DNA of 64,000 nt from positions 1,240,001 to 1,304,000 of the forward strand of contig MU271146.1 in assembly GCA_021432605.1 (NCBI GenBank). The letters run 5' to 3'. Origin of the DNA: Coniochaeta sp. PMI_546. Taxonomy: Eukaryota; Ascomycota; Sordariomycetes; Coniochaetales; Coniochaetaceae. This document shows, piece by piece, positions 47,197 to 59,418 of the stretch; the first letter of the stretch is position 1, and every line of letters starts with the position of its first letter. The notes under the pieces were generated by a model. That model ran no database searches. It was not told the origin of the DNA and was given only the letters and a program-made list of their open reading frames with translations. The position numbers were made by a program, and so were the translations under genes.

Positions 47197-50100
47197 GTTG
47201 CACCTAGTACCCATCACCAGATGGTTTGGCCCTTGATTTTTGTCAAGATGATTATCTTGCCTCTTCCTCTTCACGCTCTGCCCGGAATACCAGGGGAAAC
47301 AGGCACGTGTTTTGCGAACCTCCAGCCCACTGACATACTGTTCGACAGTCCTTTCGGTTGTTGGACTGAGCAGAGAAACCGCCTCGCGCAGATCGATCCC
47401 TTGGCAAATAAGAACAGAAGACAGTTTAAATGACCATTCACGGGTCCATCAGCCAACAATGAATTGCCAGGATTATGACATAACATCGAGTCTATACCCG
47501 CCATATCTCTACACTCGGAGACCCTGGTTTTACCAAGTTGTCCTGTCCCTCCCCTGCCCCCCAGCGCTAAGTCAGATTTGATAGTTCCCCTTTGCTGGTG
47601 TTTCTTAATCTTACTTCTGTGGGATACGCCTCCAGATCATTGACGACATGGGTGAACCGGTAGTCGGCCGTAGTGCCATACCAGGGTTCTCGCAGATTCC
47701 CGACATCGCCAACCATGAGGATGTTGTCGCCTGGGTATGAAAAATTCTACCCGAACGGCTTTCGGGCTATCCTAGGAGCTCAACTCTAACACGCTGTCCC
47801 TTCACCAATTCCACCTACTCCGGTAACGCGGCATTTGTTGATGTTTGTGACCCCCGGCTCGTTGAGCCCGTTGAGTTATGTCTCATTCTCGCTGACTTGG
47901 CACTCGATGATAGTGGAAGGTCATTCGTTCATGACAAGGGTAACGTCTTTCTCTCCTTGGGAAACAAATTCCTGCCGCAAATCTGGCAGCACTTTCACCC
48001 CAGTGCCAAACTGCCAATACGGCCGACGATGAAAACCGAGTTTGCGATACGGTCGACGGCAGCTTTTCCAAGGGCACCCGTTCCTCGAAACAGGAGCCGG
48101 CCGTCACGAGGACAATGACCTCGAACTCTAATGCGGCTCATGGTACAATAGTGGCAGTATATGTGCGCAATCCGTGATACGAGGTTGAGCTTGAGCGCGA
48201 GCACTTTTGCCAAGATGAGCTTCAGGATATGTCGTGCTATGGGGATGCCAATAATACTCGGTCCAGTAATTACAAACGACTTCGCCACGATCTCGTCAGC
48301 GCAAAAAATGATCAGAACATGAATGGACAAGCGGTGTCAGCGTATGATGCCGAGGCTCTATCTGGGCATTATGTACCTGATGTATCAGGCGTCCAGTGTC
48401 GGTAGTTTCGTCCAGTTGACAAGTGGTTCACATGACGCTGAATAATCATCCGTCTTGCGGTATAAGAGTAACACTTCAACTATAATAGCAATAATAGCTC
48501 TCGGAGTAGCATAGGCACCCTGACTAGTCAGCGATTCATAGTCCATATACTTAGCCATTCAGCCGATAATTCTACTGGAGCTTCGAGTCGGTCGAGAACC
48601 GGGAGCAATCAAGGACATCTCCGAATATGCGGCCAGATGCGAATGGCCCATTGGGGCTAAGGGCATCCCCGATGAACTCTGCAGGAGGTCAGGAAGACCG
48701 GACTTGCCGCGAAGTAATATCAAGGCGGATTTCGACACAGTTGCGTCTTTAGAGCCAGGAGCAGATGGTCACGCCATGATACCTATGTCTATGGTTATAT
48801 ATAGTAACTAATGACAAGACGCGACGTTTGACAACAGTGATCAGGAGTCTCCTTGGCTATCAGAATCAGAGGCGATATCGAAAGTGGAAGTCGTACACTG
48901 CGCGACCATGTCACTATAAGGTAAGTTCCTAGCTATTCCCTATGAACGACATAACCATCTGTTAGACTCGTCTATCTACAGGGTCAGTGATTTTTGTTGA
49001 GCGGCGCCCTTCCAACATCCGTTCAGCACTCTTGACGTTTGGTGAAATTCTTCGAGCCTGAGTCGATCTTATAAGATCACCACAAGTTCTTCATCAGTTG
49101 GTGATTTGCAAACAGCTACGCGCAACTACCTGAGCCCGTTTCCCAATAGATGTACAGAGGAAAGCTTGAAAGCTGTCGCGAATGCAGTCAGATGCACAAG
49201 AGGAAGAAACAGCTGGAATAAGCTTCTACAACGCGCCCTGTACCACTAGAGTTGACCGGGCTAGTACAAGAGCGTGACTGATTATATAGATATTGGAACT
49301 AACAGGGGCTCCAGTGGTAAGCGATGGACGAGAGTAGGACAAAACGGCGCCTTCTATCGTTAAGGTCGTACAGAGACCGCCACCCCCTACAACCCCCTGT
49401 GTAGGTCCAGTAGGCACCTGAGGATTAGATGAGTGCGACCTCCAGTGCGAGTGCCGTTAGGATCAAGCCAAGTGACAAGGCACGTCAGCACGGAAGTCTA
49501 AGGTACCACACAGGCGGGGTGTAGTCTCTGGGCTGTGAGAGTGTGCACAAGGAGCAATCTGTCCCAGTGTCTCTGGAACAAACTGTCTGTCAAGATCTCT
49601 GGTTTAGTCATATCGTGAAGGACGATGCTGCGCAAAGACAGTGGGGAAACTGCCAGCACACGGGCTCGATGTTAGTCAAAACAGATCTCCCGATGAACTT
49701 TCACGTTACGCGGGCTACTAAATTCGTCCAATGTCTCTTGTTCCCCCACCGGCGGGCGGCCGAGGTCACGATAGCTGCCAAAGCCGGTTCATCTGACAGC
49801 ACGAGCTTGTGTCTTCCCAGGTAAAGTCTGTCCATGAGCAGAAGGATTGCATACATATGAGCCCCTTGATCGCCATGCCTAGCAGTGTTGGTAGGAAGAG
49901 CAACGAGACATCGCCGAAACACAGGCGACAGATATTTGCAAAGGGGTGCCGGGAAACACGTGCTCACCATGGTTAACCGCTGAATCCCCGAGGTGCAGTC
50001 GGGCCATTCGGGCATACCGGCACAACCAATGGCAGATATCAACACTTCTGGCTGATGGAAATGGCTTAGACCATGCAGGAGTACCAGGTCACATCAAGTC

Positions 50101-50799
50101 GCGGCGCATGCTCACTCAAGCAAGGCGAAACTTTGTGTGATGCTGTTCGTATCTCACGGGCAGAACGGAGATTCACAGAGGCCAAGGATATTTACGCACT
50201 GAGGCAAGCTTGGCCATTATGCTCGCGATTGTCTGAGTTCGAATTTGGTACGTGCCGTAGTGAAGGTGGACTTTACCTTACCTTAGTAGCGGTGCTGACA
50301 GCGGATAGGTTGTACCAACAGTAAACAAAGCAAACGCCAGTCTGGTAATTGCCGACAGACCGAAGCGTACCTACCATAGAGGTACTTTATGCAAGGAGGA
50401 AGGTGTACTGCCGGTGTGTCGTCGTTGCCGCAAACGCTCTTGCCGCAAGGAAAGTCATATGGAAGCGTTTGCCTGCACTGTCCTTGCATGCATGAAACCC
50501 GGATTATCCACATGACAGTAGCAGCACGGGTAATTTTTACTCACTCAGTGGGTACGATGCTCACATGGCTATCAAATGGCCTCTCATCACAGATGAACAA
50601 ACGACTAACCGCCAAGGTTCTCCGAGATAACATGCCCTCTTCCCGAACAAGCACCGCCACATATGACATCTTGCTGCGTCACTTTACCAACCAATTCCAT
50701 TATGAAACTTCAAGCAGTATACACAGAGTGGGTTTCCTTTCAGATGACCATTTGAGGTGGGCCACAGTACACTATTAGTGGTAGTCTGGTAGGGGCCAC
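47197..50799. other. accessory intergenic DNA with decayed coding-like sequence
   Basis: About 3.6 kb without an intact gene. A minus-strand frame at about 47575-47752 reads like protein (for example GDNILMVGDVGNLREPWYG) but is cut by a TAG upstream. Neighbouring frames up to about 48330 are similarly broken. From about 48430 to 49520 there are only short interrupted frames. Best viewed as relics of mutated or lost genes; identity unknown. Confidence 0.4.
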
Positions 50800-50871
50800 C
50801 TCGGTATCATCTTGGTTGTGGCGCATAATATGTTGGAAGTCTAGACCCTCCCCACAATATGCTGAGAGTGG

Positions 50872-50879
50872 TGACGTCA
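50872..50879. promoter_or_regulatory. CRE-like palindrome TGACGTCA (distal grg1 upstream)
   Basis: Perfect ATF/CREB consensus about 1 kb before the grg1 start codon. A CreA-like CCCCAC lies about 20 bp upstream (50850-50855). Binding is inferred from consensus only. Confidence 0.45.
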
Positions 50880-51496
50880 GAGCACATGCAAAGGTCCCCT
50901 ACGAGCCCCCTCAGCCAACCAATGATGGCCTGTTTCTTGGTCCCATAAGGCGGGAGCTACCTGCAGGGAAAGCTGGGGCCAAATGGCGTTTTGGGAGGCG
51001 CTTTCCGTTTGAGGCGAATGCGAAACCTTCAGATCTCGATGTTCCGTTTACAGGAAGAAAGGCCAGTCTGTGTATTCGTCGTTTGCTTCCAATACACATG
51101 TAGGACACGTATGACACATGTACACGTTAGGGGCACTGAAATGCCAAAATGCTCTCCACGTACCTTAGTGTAAACTACCAAGATACAGGTACCCTAATCC
51201 TTCATTGTGCCCTTTTGTCAGTACACCAACACAGTGCTATTGCAGAAACGATATGCCAGTCAACAGGCCGTGCCTACGTGTAGTGCGGTACCTACCTAGG
51301 TGATCCGATATTCCAACCTGGAACTGTGAAACGCTACGGATCCCGAGCAAAGGTCCCTTACCTGAGGTGGGTATTGCCGGCTGTAGTACCTTACACGTGT
51401 AGTGTAGGTAGGTAAGGTAGCTTGGGGCGTGTCCGCTCTTAGCGTCATTGAGGACTTCACGTGCTGAACGCAAGTGGTGCTGTGTGAGGTATGTAC

Positions 51497-51502
51497 GTGG
51501 GG
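51497..51502 (+). promoter_or_regulatory. CreA-like site GTGGGG
   Basis: Matches the SYGGRG consensus of the carbon catabolite repressor CreA/CRE1, about 390 bp before the grg1 start. This would fit a glucose-repressible gene; occupancy is not shown. Confidence 0.4.
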
Positions 51503-51531
51503 CTCCCCGCCGGTTCAAGCTCTCCGCCCTG

Positions 51532-51539
51532 TGACGTCA
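51532..51539. promoter_or_regulatory. CRE palindrome TGACGTCA in grg1 promoter
   Basis: Perfect ATF/CREB consensus about 350 bp before the grg1 ATG. Further TGACG cores occur nearby at 51443-51447 (reverse), 51617 and 51685, giving a small cluster of bZIP-type half sites. Confidence 0.5.
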
Positions 51540-51755
51540 ACCCGAGCATTGTGGGCGTTTGAAGCAGTTCCGAACCGACGAAGGAGTAGGACTGCCTTGA
51601 AGGAAGGAGCACTCGGTGACGCACTCAGTGGTCCTCCGCGGCACCTTCCACACAACCAATCGGTGTGCTGGAGCAGTTGCTCCATGACGTAGCTGCGTTG
51701 AAGCTGCCAGTTCTCCTCAGGCCCAACTACACACTTCACTCTGCTCTCTTTCGTT

Positions 51756-51763
51756 TATATAAA
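51756..51763 (+). promoter_or_regulatory. TATA box of grg1
   Basis: TATATAAA about 130 bp before the grg1 start codon, followed by a C/T- then CA-rich leader. This is the classic architecture of highly expressed, regulated fungal genes. Confidence 0.75.
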
Positions 51764-51891
51764 CCTTCCCATCTCCCACTCCAGTCCATCTTCTTTCTCC
51801 ATCACACAACAATCTTCACACTCCCATCCAGCAATCAAACAATCAAACAACTTTCTTCACAAATCTCAAACAACCAAACCCATCTTCCAAA

Positions 51892-52184
51892 ATGGATACC
51901 ATCAAGAACACCGCCAACTACGTCTCTGACAAGGTTCAGGGTATGTTTGCTTCCTGTCAACCCTCACCTCTTCGTTGAGAAGATGTAACTGGTAACTGAC
52001 ATCCATTCTCTCAATAGGCGCCACCGCTTCTGCTTCCAAGGAGGCCAACAAGTCTGTTGCTAAGGACAGCAACGCCCCCGTCAGCTCCCGCGTCTCTGCC
52101 GGCGTCGACGCTCTCGGCGACAAGAAGGACGAGAAGAAGCACGACATCTCGGCCGAGGGCAACAAGCAGGCTGCTACCCACTAA
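51892..52184 (+). CDS. grg1: glucose-repressible / clock-controlled Grg1 (CCG-1) family protein
   Basis: Predicted 71-residue hydrophilic protein in two exons (51892-51940 and 52018-52184; 77-bp intron). Residues MDTIKNTANYVSDKVQGA, the repeated Ala/Ser/Lys-rich middle (SKEANKSVAKDSN) and the terminal Lys/His-rich segment match the Neurospora GRG-1/CCG-1 family in sequence, length and intron position near the Gln-Gly codons. Family members are very abundant transcripts induced by glucose starvation, stress, conidiation and the circadian clock. Their molecular role is unknown; the composition resembles LEA-like stress proteins. The strong TATA box, CA-rich leader, CreA-like and CRE-like sites upstream agree with such regulation. 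The start is fixed by the conserved N-terminus. Confidence 0.95.
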
Positions 52185-52602
52185 AGGGCTGTGTCCTTTT
52201 GTACCATCACAACCAACACTGAGTGTGGACGCAATGATGGAAGGGTTTTTGGGATGGCGTTATGACATTATCTCGCACGTTGAAGTGCTTTGACTGGTGG
52301 ATGATCGCACACATACCCCCAATGATGATGAACACCTTTACATAGTCAATTCATTGGCTTTTGCCAACGCAGCACCTGTACCTTTCGTGTGATTGTCTGT
52401 GATCTTTTTGTGACTTCAGCAAGTTCGTAATACTGCAGGCTGTGAGCGTTATGGCGCACGGGCGCTTCTCCACAACGCCTGCCGGTGACCTGGCCGGCCA
52501 ATTTAACCACCGTGCTTTTCCGTCAGCCGCTGGAAAACGAACTATTTCAACGAGACACGATCATTAGGTCCATATTGTGAGGCTTAACTTATCATTGTCA
52601 TT
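52185..52602. other. intergenic: grg1 3' UTR and EBP-like promoter
   Basis: About 0.42 kb between two plus-strand genes. No other feature was recognised. Confidence 0.5.
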
Positions 52603-53479
52603 ATGGCGTCCTCTGTACCACCCGATCTTTTTGACCAAACTACCCTCATCTCCCTTGCCGCAGTCCTCGTCATCCTCTTCGCCGCCCTGGCCCTTTCGCG
52701 TAAACTCCTCTCGCCCTCGACGCCGTCCAGCCTCCGTCTACTCTTCATTTGGCACGCGTTTGATGCTTTGATACACTTCATCGTCGAGGGAAGCTTCCTC
52801 TACCACTGCTTCTTCTCGTCAATCCCTGTCGCCGAAGCCAGACGCCTTGCTAATTTCTACCCCGACCCGCACAACTACCTCGGACACACGGATCGCGTCC
52901 ATGGCTCGCAGGCTGGCGGGCAGAACCCGTTTGCGCAGATGTGGATGGTGTATGCGAAGGCAGATAGACGGTGGGCTGGTGTCGATCTGGTAGGTCTAAA
53001 ATACTTGCACCGCTGCGTGCAGCGTGCTGCGCTGTGACGGCGTGGATCGCTGACGTCGAGACTTCGTTGTGTGATACAGGCAGTTGTCAGCCTCGAGCTT
53101 TTGACCGTTTTCGTCGTCGGCCCGATGGCGGTCTGGGTATGCTACGACATCGCGAAGAGAAACCCGCGCTACAACATTGTCATGATCATCCTCGCGACCG
53201 CTGAGCTTTATGGAGGTACGCAAGACGGACCTATTGTGCTTGTACCGACTCAGTAGTGATTGCTGACGTTAAATAGGATTCATCACCTTTTGCCCCGAGT
53301 GGCTCGTCGGCAACATTAACCTCGATACGAGCAACTTCATGTACAAATGGGTATACCTGATCTTCTTCAACACACTGTGGGTGTGGTTGCCGCTATATGC
53401 CATATATGTCGGAATTGCCGATATATCAGATGCCTTCAAGGTCAGGGCTTCGACTACGAGTACCAAGAAAATCAGATAA
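52603..53479 (+). CDS. EBP-like (EXPERA-domain) sterol-isomerase family membrane protein
   Basis: Predicted 241-residue ER membrane protein. Exons: 52603-52989, 53080-53215 and 53277-53479; introns of 90 and 61 bp. It has four or five TM segments and aligns along its length with emopamil-binding protein. LIHFIVEGSF holds His58 and Glu62, spaced like the catalytic His76/Glu80 of human EBP; SLELLT holds Glu135 and Thr138; FFNTLW holds Asn206 and Trp209. Also visible are QMWMVYAKADRRW and AELYGGFITFCPEW. Human EBP is the 3-beta-hydroxysteroid delta8-delta7 isomerase. Fungi normally use the unrelated ERG2 enzyme for that step, so the role here is open: it could be another sterol or lipid activity, or a degradative EBP-like function. 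The start is the first ATG. Confidence 0.9.
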
Positions 53480-56352
53480 GCCTATGAGGAGGTGACGGTC
53501 AGCGCCGACGCGGCTTCGTGTTGTAGCCGACTTCCATCTTAGTATTAGTCATTCCATTGCTGGGTTTATTGACAACATCCCTCGGATACCTGAAGTACGA
53601 CTTGCTGGACATGGTGCAGATGTACTGTATATCAGCATTTATATACGATGAACATTGGAGTTTACAGGTTCCCAACGCTCAAGGCTCCAAGGGCAAGGCG
53701 CCAATGTCCCCAGAGCTCACCTCAGCGTCGAAGCTGGAATTAGCAGTTTGTACTTTATGGATTCAGCCAATATTGATCGCACAGAAACAAGCACTTAAAG
53801 TGACGGAGGCGGACGACGACGGGCTTCCTACTATGATACTCATTTCAGCCCCTTTCATTTGCGCGTCACACACAGGTTCTCTTCTTTCCCTGGAAGTAGG
53901 AGTGAGATTCAGCAGTCTGGGTGAGCTATCGCAATCTATCCTTGTCGCCGACTGTCCTTCATTCCCAAGCACATTATTCCTTCCTGCTTGTAGGCCAAGA
54001 CCTCGTCAGCTAGTGCGAACCTACTGTTACTGACTGCTGCACACCAAGAGTCACAATATATGGCTCTTGGCTGGGAAATATCGCCCTCCTTGATTGACAC
54101 TTTCTTCACGTTCCGACTACTTCCTTGCCCATGCTAGCTTCAGGGGTACCGTGGTACACCTTAGGACGCCTGGCGCAAGATAAGGTCCCGGTCATGAGAC
54201 GTCCTGCTTGTAGATGAAGAAATGTCGCATTACTTTACCATGGGATACCATGCCACTGTGGGAGGAGAACGGTATAAAGCTGATTCTGGGTGTCATCCGC
54301 TGGTTCAGTGTCGGGGTTCTCCATAGCTGGGGTATTTGTTGACTGCGTACTGGTAACCTTGAGTCCTGGGTCTAGACTTTGGCTCTTTTCCGAAGGACCT
54401 ATGGCAGGACCTGTCCCTTACATCCCAATCTATGTTGCCAGGGCTTCTTTAGTACTCTCATCAATCATGGCGTGCACACCGGAGACTTCGCATCGTCTCA
54501 AAATGGTTGTTACCGAGGTCGAGGTCGAGCTTGCACTGTCACGCTCTGTCGGGCATTGTCTTCAAATGATGGTAGCGACGGGAGCTATCAATCGAATAGC
54601 TCCCGCTTCTTGTTTCCGAGGAGCCCCTGGGTGGTAGACTGAAAACAACGTCCGGCTGCGGGCGACATTCGGAGCTTTTGGCCATGACAGCGAGCCTAGA
54701 TACTCCCTCGTCCATTGCAAAGCCCATCTGGAAGATCTACGGGGATTCGATCATGAAGTGACGAGAGTACGAGACGTGATGAGAGCCGTCAGTTGGCAAG
54801 TTCGAAAGCTTGACATGGGTCCGAGGGGCATCCTTGCAAGACTAGGAATATGAGACATGCTAATATCCATGACCGGGACAAGGCGTATGAATGGGTGATG
54901 TGCGGATGATGTCTGTAGGGCATTGTGTCCGTGACAAATACCGGTAGCTGAGCAAGATACATTGTTCTTGAGAGAGATGGCTGCCTCCTCCCTCAAGGAC
55001 CTTCACCTGTCTTTGGTGTCATTACATCGTCGAACCCACTGCCCGCTCATGAGCTGCGGGACGAGAATATACAGAAACTACACGTATTTCATCAACTCCA
55101 GCTACACATGAGACGTAATTAACTTTTTCCTGCGCTGGATGCACAAATCATGAAATGCGCTCTGCTTCTCCAGCCGACATGCGTGAAAGAGCTGCTTTTG
55201 ACGTCGTCTCCAATCCGAACCTTATCGTTTTAGACATGCAAGTGCTTCCCGCGTCGCTAAGCCATAATGGGGCTAGCGTAGCCGTGGGGCTCAAACTTGG
55301 CAGGGATGCCAGAAGCTTAGAGAGCTTGGCGAAACTTGGGGTTGTTACAGCATTGCTTCAACCCCATCCCTCCCTGTCACTCTGTTGCAATGCATCGACG
55401 CTTGGCACTTTTTGCTCCTCTTGCTTGTTTGATTCTCATACCGGCTCAATGCCCTTCCATCGCCACCCCAGTGTCCCGTACGAGGCTGACGACACGGAAG
55501 TCTTGGTCAGCGACGCTTGCCCGTCAAGGGACTCTAGTGTAGCTGATGGTCCCAAACCGTGGACACAGGACAGACACCACCTTTCTCTCCCGTCTCTCTG
55601 CCCACGCTTTGACTTTCATCCCAACTACGGCTGGTCTCAACATACACGAGACCCTGCCCATTCACTCTCTGAAGCATTCATCCAAGTGGATCATTGCCTG
55701 TGATGCTGTAGGTCGTTTGTCCAATGAGGCCCAGAGCCCATCCTCGTCGTGGTATCAACATCCTTGTATGTCTCTCCGCTTAACACCTCTTGGCTATGGT
55801 ACCCTTTCCTCTCTGTAGCCACTGCGCAGAGTAACTGCAATTCGAATGGTGAACACACTCCTGGGACCCCTGGCCGGCTCAGTCGTGCCCGAGTGGGGGC
55901 TGTCCATCCCATCAACTGTCCACAGACGACCAGGATCCCAGCTGTGCTTCTTCTCTTTCATTCATGCTCCCCCTGCCACCGTCGGACTTCTGGAATGGGC
56001 GGGGTCACTGACGCTCTGCCGTCCTGGTTTCTATTCAAGGCCTCGACTCTCTCCCATCTCTTGGTGCGGGCTTGGGGCCTGTTTCGTCTGGTCCGTGGTC
56101 GAGATCGAGGTGTGCCTACCCTTGTCCAGCATCAAAGTTGAGCAAGGCTTGCATTTTCGTCTGCCGTCAGTGTACATGCTCTTCTTTCTTCCTGCTCCCA
56201 CACACATTTGTCGCTTTCTCCTTTCTTCATCCATCATCGCCGGACTCGCCGTGATATCAGACCTGCTTTAGATGACTTAACGACCACGGACTCGGGGGCA
56301 TCGCTACGGCTATCGCCAATTGCCTTCCTAAGCCCAACGAACGACATTCACC
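53480..56352. other. intergenic: upstream region of the seven-TM gene
   Basis: About 2.9 kb. It begins with the EBP-like 3' UTR; a 158-codon frame at 53557-54033 lacks an ATG near its start and any motif, so I do not call it. From about 55350 the plus strand is pyrimidine-rich with several short upstream frames, consistent with a long promoter and leader. Confidence 0.45.
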
Positions 56353-58574
56353 ATGTCGCCATTCATCACTTGGGACGGGGCGGGGTGGGTGGTTCCGCGA
56401 GCAGACAACATGGACATGTCGGGGCAAAATGGCGTTGGGAGTGGCTTTCAGACGAACGGGACAAACAACATGTTGCTCAACCAATTCAAGATCGCGGCGG
56501 CCAGGTCGATACGGATGTCGACCATCATATTATGCACCTTTAACACGATAGCGGCGTTTGCAACGGCCATGGGTATTCTATACGAGAGTTACAGCAGGGC
56601 CAGGAGGAACAACCGGCAGTTCAAGTTCAGGTAGGATCAGGATCGAGGCATGATTTTCCATCGTGATAAGTAGACTGACCTGGTTCTAGTCAAACCGGCT
56701 TCTCTTTCGTGCCCTCGGGAGAGGTCTATCCTCTTGTTCTTTCCTTCGCCATCACAATCCAGGGGACAACTTTTGCCGTGGCGCAGTCGACCGGTCTGAA
56801 GAATATCGTTATCTTTGGATGTACTCTGGTCTCTCAGCTGATGCTGCCTGGTGAGTTCGGGGACACATGACCGGCACATATGATATGATGCTAACGGACA
56901 CAGCGCTGTTTATTGTCCCGTACACACAACTCGTCTTTGCAGTGGAATTGGCACTTAGAGGGATGAGGAAGAAGCCGTTTGCACCAAGAGGCAAATGGAC
57001 CGTCACGATATGCCTGACCACCATTGGTCTGCTCACCTTGGCCAACTTTCTTGTGGCCGACTTCATAAGGACGAATGATTTTTGCTTCGGTTCCCTCTTT
57101 TGGTTTGTCGCAAAGTATTCCGTGGGGTGCTTCGCAATACTGGTCGCGGTCGCATCCATCATTCTGGTCTGCGTCATCGCGGTTGCGGTCAAGCTATACA
57201 GGAGCATCAAGATCGAGGTTACTGAAAGAGTTTGTGCGTCAAGGATGGTATATTACATGGCTTTGGCCTTTATCTCCAACGTAAGTGGCGCCGTGGGGCA
57301 TGCGTTCTCAGGTTAATACTGATGAGTACCAGACCTTTATGATCCCCTTCTTCTTCATGCTTGCTTTCAGCGATCAGTCTGATCCGAGCAACGGTATGCA
57401 GACTCTGACTCTGTCAATGGTGGGGTCAGTTGCGGCCAGCGTGTCTGGTCTCATGACCGGTGGTCTTTACTTGTTCCTCAAGTCGAACACCCTCTCGACT
57501 ATTGGACCGAAAAACAAGGCCGGCGAGTATGAGAGACAGAGGATAAAGCACACAATCCGTCGTGCTGTGTCGGGCGATCCGGACTATAACGACCACATGA
57601 TGCAACCAGTGGGAGGACCTGGGAGCTTGCGTAGGATGAACAGTGATTCCAGTTTGATCAGCAATGAGAAGGAGGAGGAGGCGGCGCTGGATGCTTCCGG
57701 AGCCTCGATTGCGTCGTCCAGGTACGACAGCCGGCAGCCAAATCCCTTGAGGTCAAACGCCGTCTTCCCGCCCATCAGGATGCCACAGACTCCGGAACCG
57801 GCACAGATGCTATCTACTAGCGGCATCGGTCACATGCGAAAGCGCTCGTACTCCTTATTTCCAAATAACAGTCCCAGCACCAAGTCGTCGGTTACACTGT
57901 TACCCTCTACTACATACTCACCTACCGCCAAACCCAGAGCTAGGGACGCTCAAGCAGCACTCGATGCCCTTAAACCTCCACCATCCATCCGCAATCTGGC
58001 CATGGGTCGACACAGACGCGACTCATCAATGATATCTTCGGCAACGGTGCAGATTGGTCTCCGTCTTTCTTCTGTGGACGATATGCCTATGCCGCCTGCT
58101 ATTCCTATTCGTACAACGACCCCAGACTCTGACGTGCTGAGTCTGGACTGCCCGAAAGAACAAACGAAAGCGGATGGTAAGAGACCAAGTCCACTCAACA
58201 CTTCTCAAACGTCGGGAGTTGCCGAATCCGAGGCTGCAGCACCTCTACCGGATAGCAGCCCGAGGAGGGACCCTGTCAAGGATGCCAGAATGAAGACATT
58301 ACCCCCAGTTCCTAGGCCAGGAGACGCGGTCGCGAACCTTGAAGATGACGGAGACGAGTCTCAGTACGAAGAGGAAGAGACCCTTAGCCCAACGGTCTAC
58401 AATTCCAGTTCGACCAGAGCGAAGCTCCCGAGCCCCAAGGGAGTCGGTTTCACACTGCCCCAAACAAGATTCAACAATGGGAGTCCGAGGAGCCCACCAG
58501 GCAAGGCCCCTCCACGCCGGGGCACTGGTGATGCTCCAGCGCAACCAGCCACCGCAAAGAGTGACTGGATATGA
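56353..58574 (+). CDS. seven-transmembrane receptor-like protein with long cytoplasmic tail
   Basis: Predicted 685-residue integral membrane protein. Exons: 56353-56630, 56690-56850, 56904-57280 and 57333-58574; introns of 52-59 bp. There is a short extracellular-looking N-terminus (about 50 residues, no signal peptide). Seven hydrophobic segments follow: about RMSTIILCTFNTIAAFA; VYPLVLSFAITIQGTTF; NIVIFGCTLVSQLMLPALF; VTICLTTIGLLTLANFLVA; CFAILVAVASIILVCVIAV; MIPFFFMLAF; and LSMVGSVAASVSGLMTGGLY. Loops are basic on the presumed cytoplasmic side (RARRNNRQFK, RGMRKKPFAPRGK). The final ~320 residues are Ser/Pro-rich, disordered and full of potential phosphosites. This is the topology of a GPCR. 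It does not show the hallmarks of the pheromone receptors, PTH11-CFEM or cAMP-receptor groups I can recall, so the ligand and G-protein link are unknown. Confidence 0.85.
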
Positions 58575-59418
58575 ATCATTTGACCTGCAAACAATCACGA
58601 GAGATATGCTACTGTGCGCCCCATGCAACTGCATTTATGGGCGTTGTTGGCAACTATAGATCGCGACGAGGATAACCTCCTTGTTGTCGAAAAGGTAGCT
58701 GTACCAAAAGCCGGAGTTTACTTTCATTTTCCATTTTGAAGCTGGGCGGCGTTTGACAGGTAGACACGACCGCTTCTATTCACGTTCCTTAACTTTACTT
58801 CTTCACCCCAGTTTTCTTGATCCTAACATTTGGTGTTTGAATTTACCTGTACTGCATACATGGAGATGGCGTCCAGAGAGAAAGAGAGAGAGAGATGTCT
58901 CATTATGCAGCTATATATCATGGTACGCCTCTGAGCATTACCAGGGGAGTCTCATTTTTTTGCTATCTGTCTTTACACCATTGGACGATCTTACTTCGCG
59001 TTGGGATGAGATTCGTTGGGACCATTGGGCCCTTTGTGGCCATGGCTTGAAGACATGGCTGGGATGAGGACATGTACGCTGCTTAGCTTGATCATACTTA
59101 GGTCACTTAAGGATTCGATACGTTTTCCGTGAAACTCCATTTGGTAGTACTGGTGATAGACGTGATTGTATTGGCCGAGCTGGAAGCTGAAGGGCTGCCG
59201 GGGTCACCAATACGTGAAGTCCAACGGAGGGAAATCAGCTATGGTAGAATTACCGCCTTGCTTGCCTCAGGACTGGTATCAGGACGGTATTTGTCGACAC
59301 TGCACTCGCACCCAAGGTCACTCGCCTCGCCTTGCTGACATCTTGCGAGACGAAGTAGGCATATCAGCATGACATACATGCTTGTAGGTCACTTTGACTT
59401 GCTTTATTTCAATGATAT
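58575..59418. other. intergenic between convergent seven-TM and dolichyldiphosphatase genes
   Basis: About 0.84 kb holding both 3' ends. It contains a short GA-rich microsatellite at about 58875-58895. No gene seen. Confidence 0.5.
58875..58895. repeat. GA-rich microsatellite
   Basis: About 20 bp of alternating AG with one AAA interruption in the 3' intergenic region of the seven-TM gene. Confidence 0.75.

Noticed and set aside
53557-54033. 158-codon plus-strand frame after the EBP-like gene
   Set aside because: Starts at a non-ATG codon and shows no domain; follows the clear stop of the EBP-like gene.
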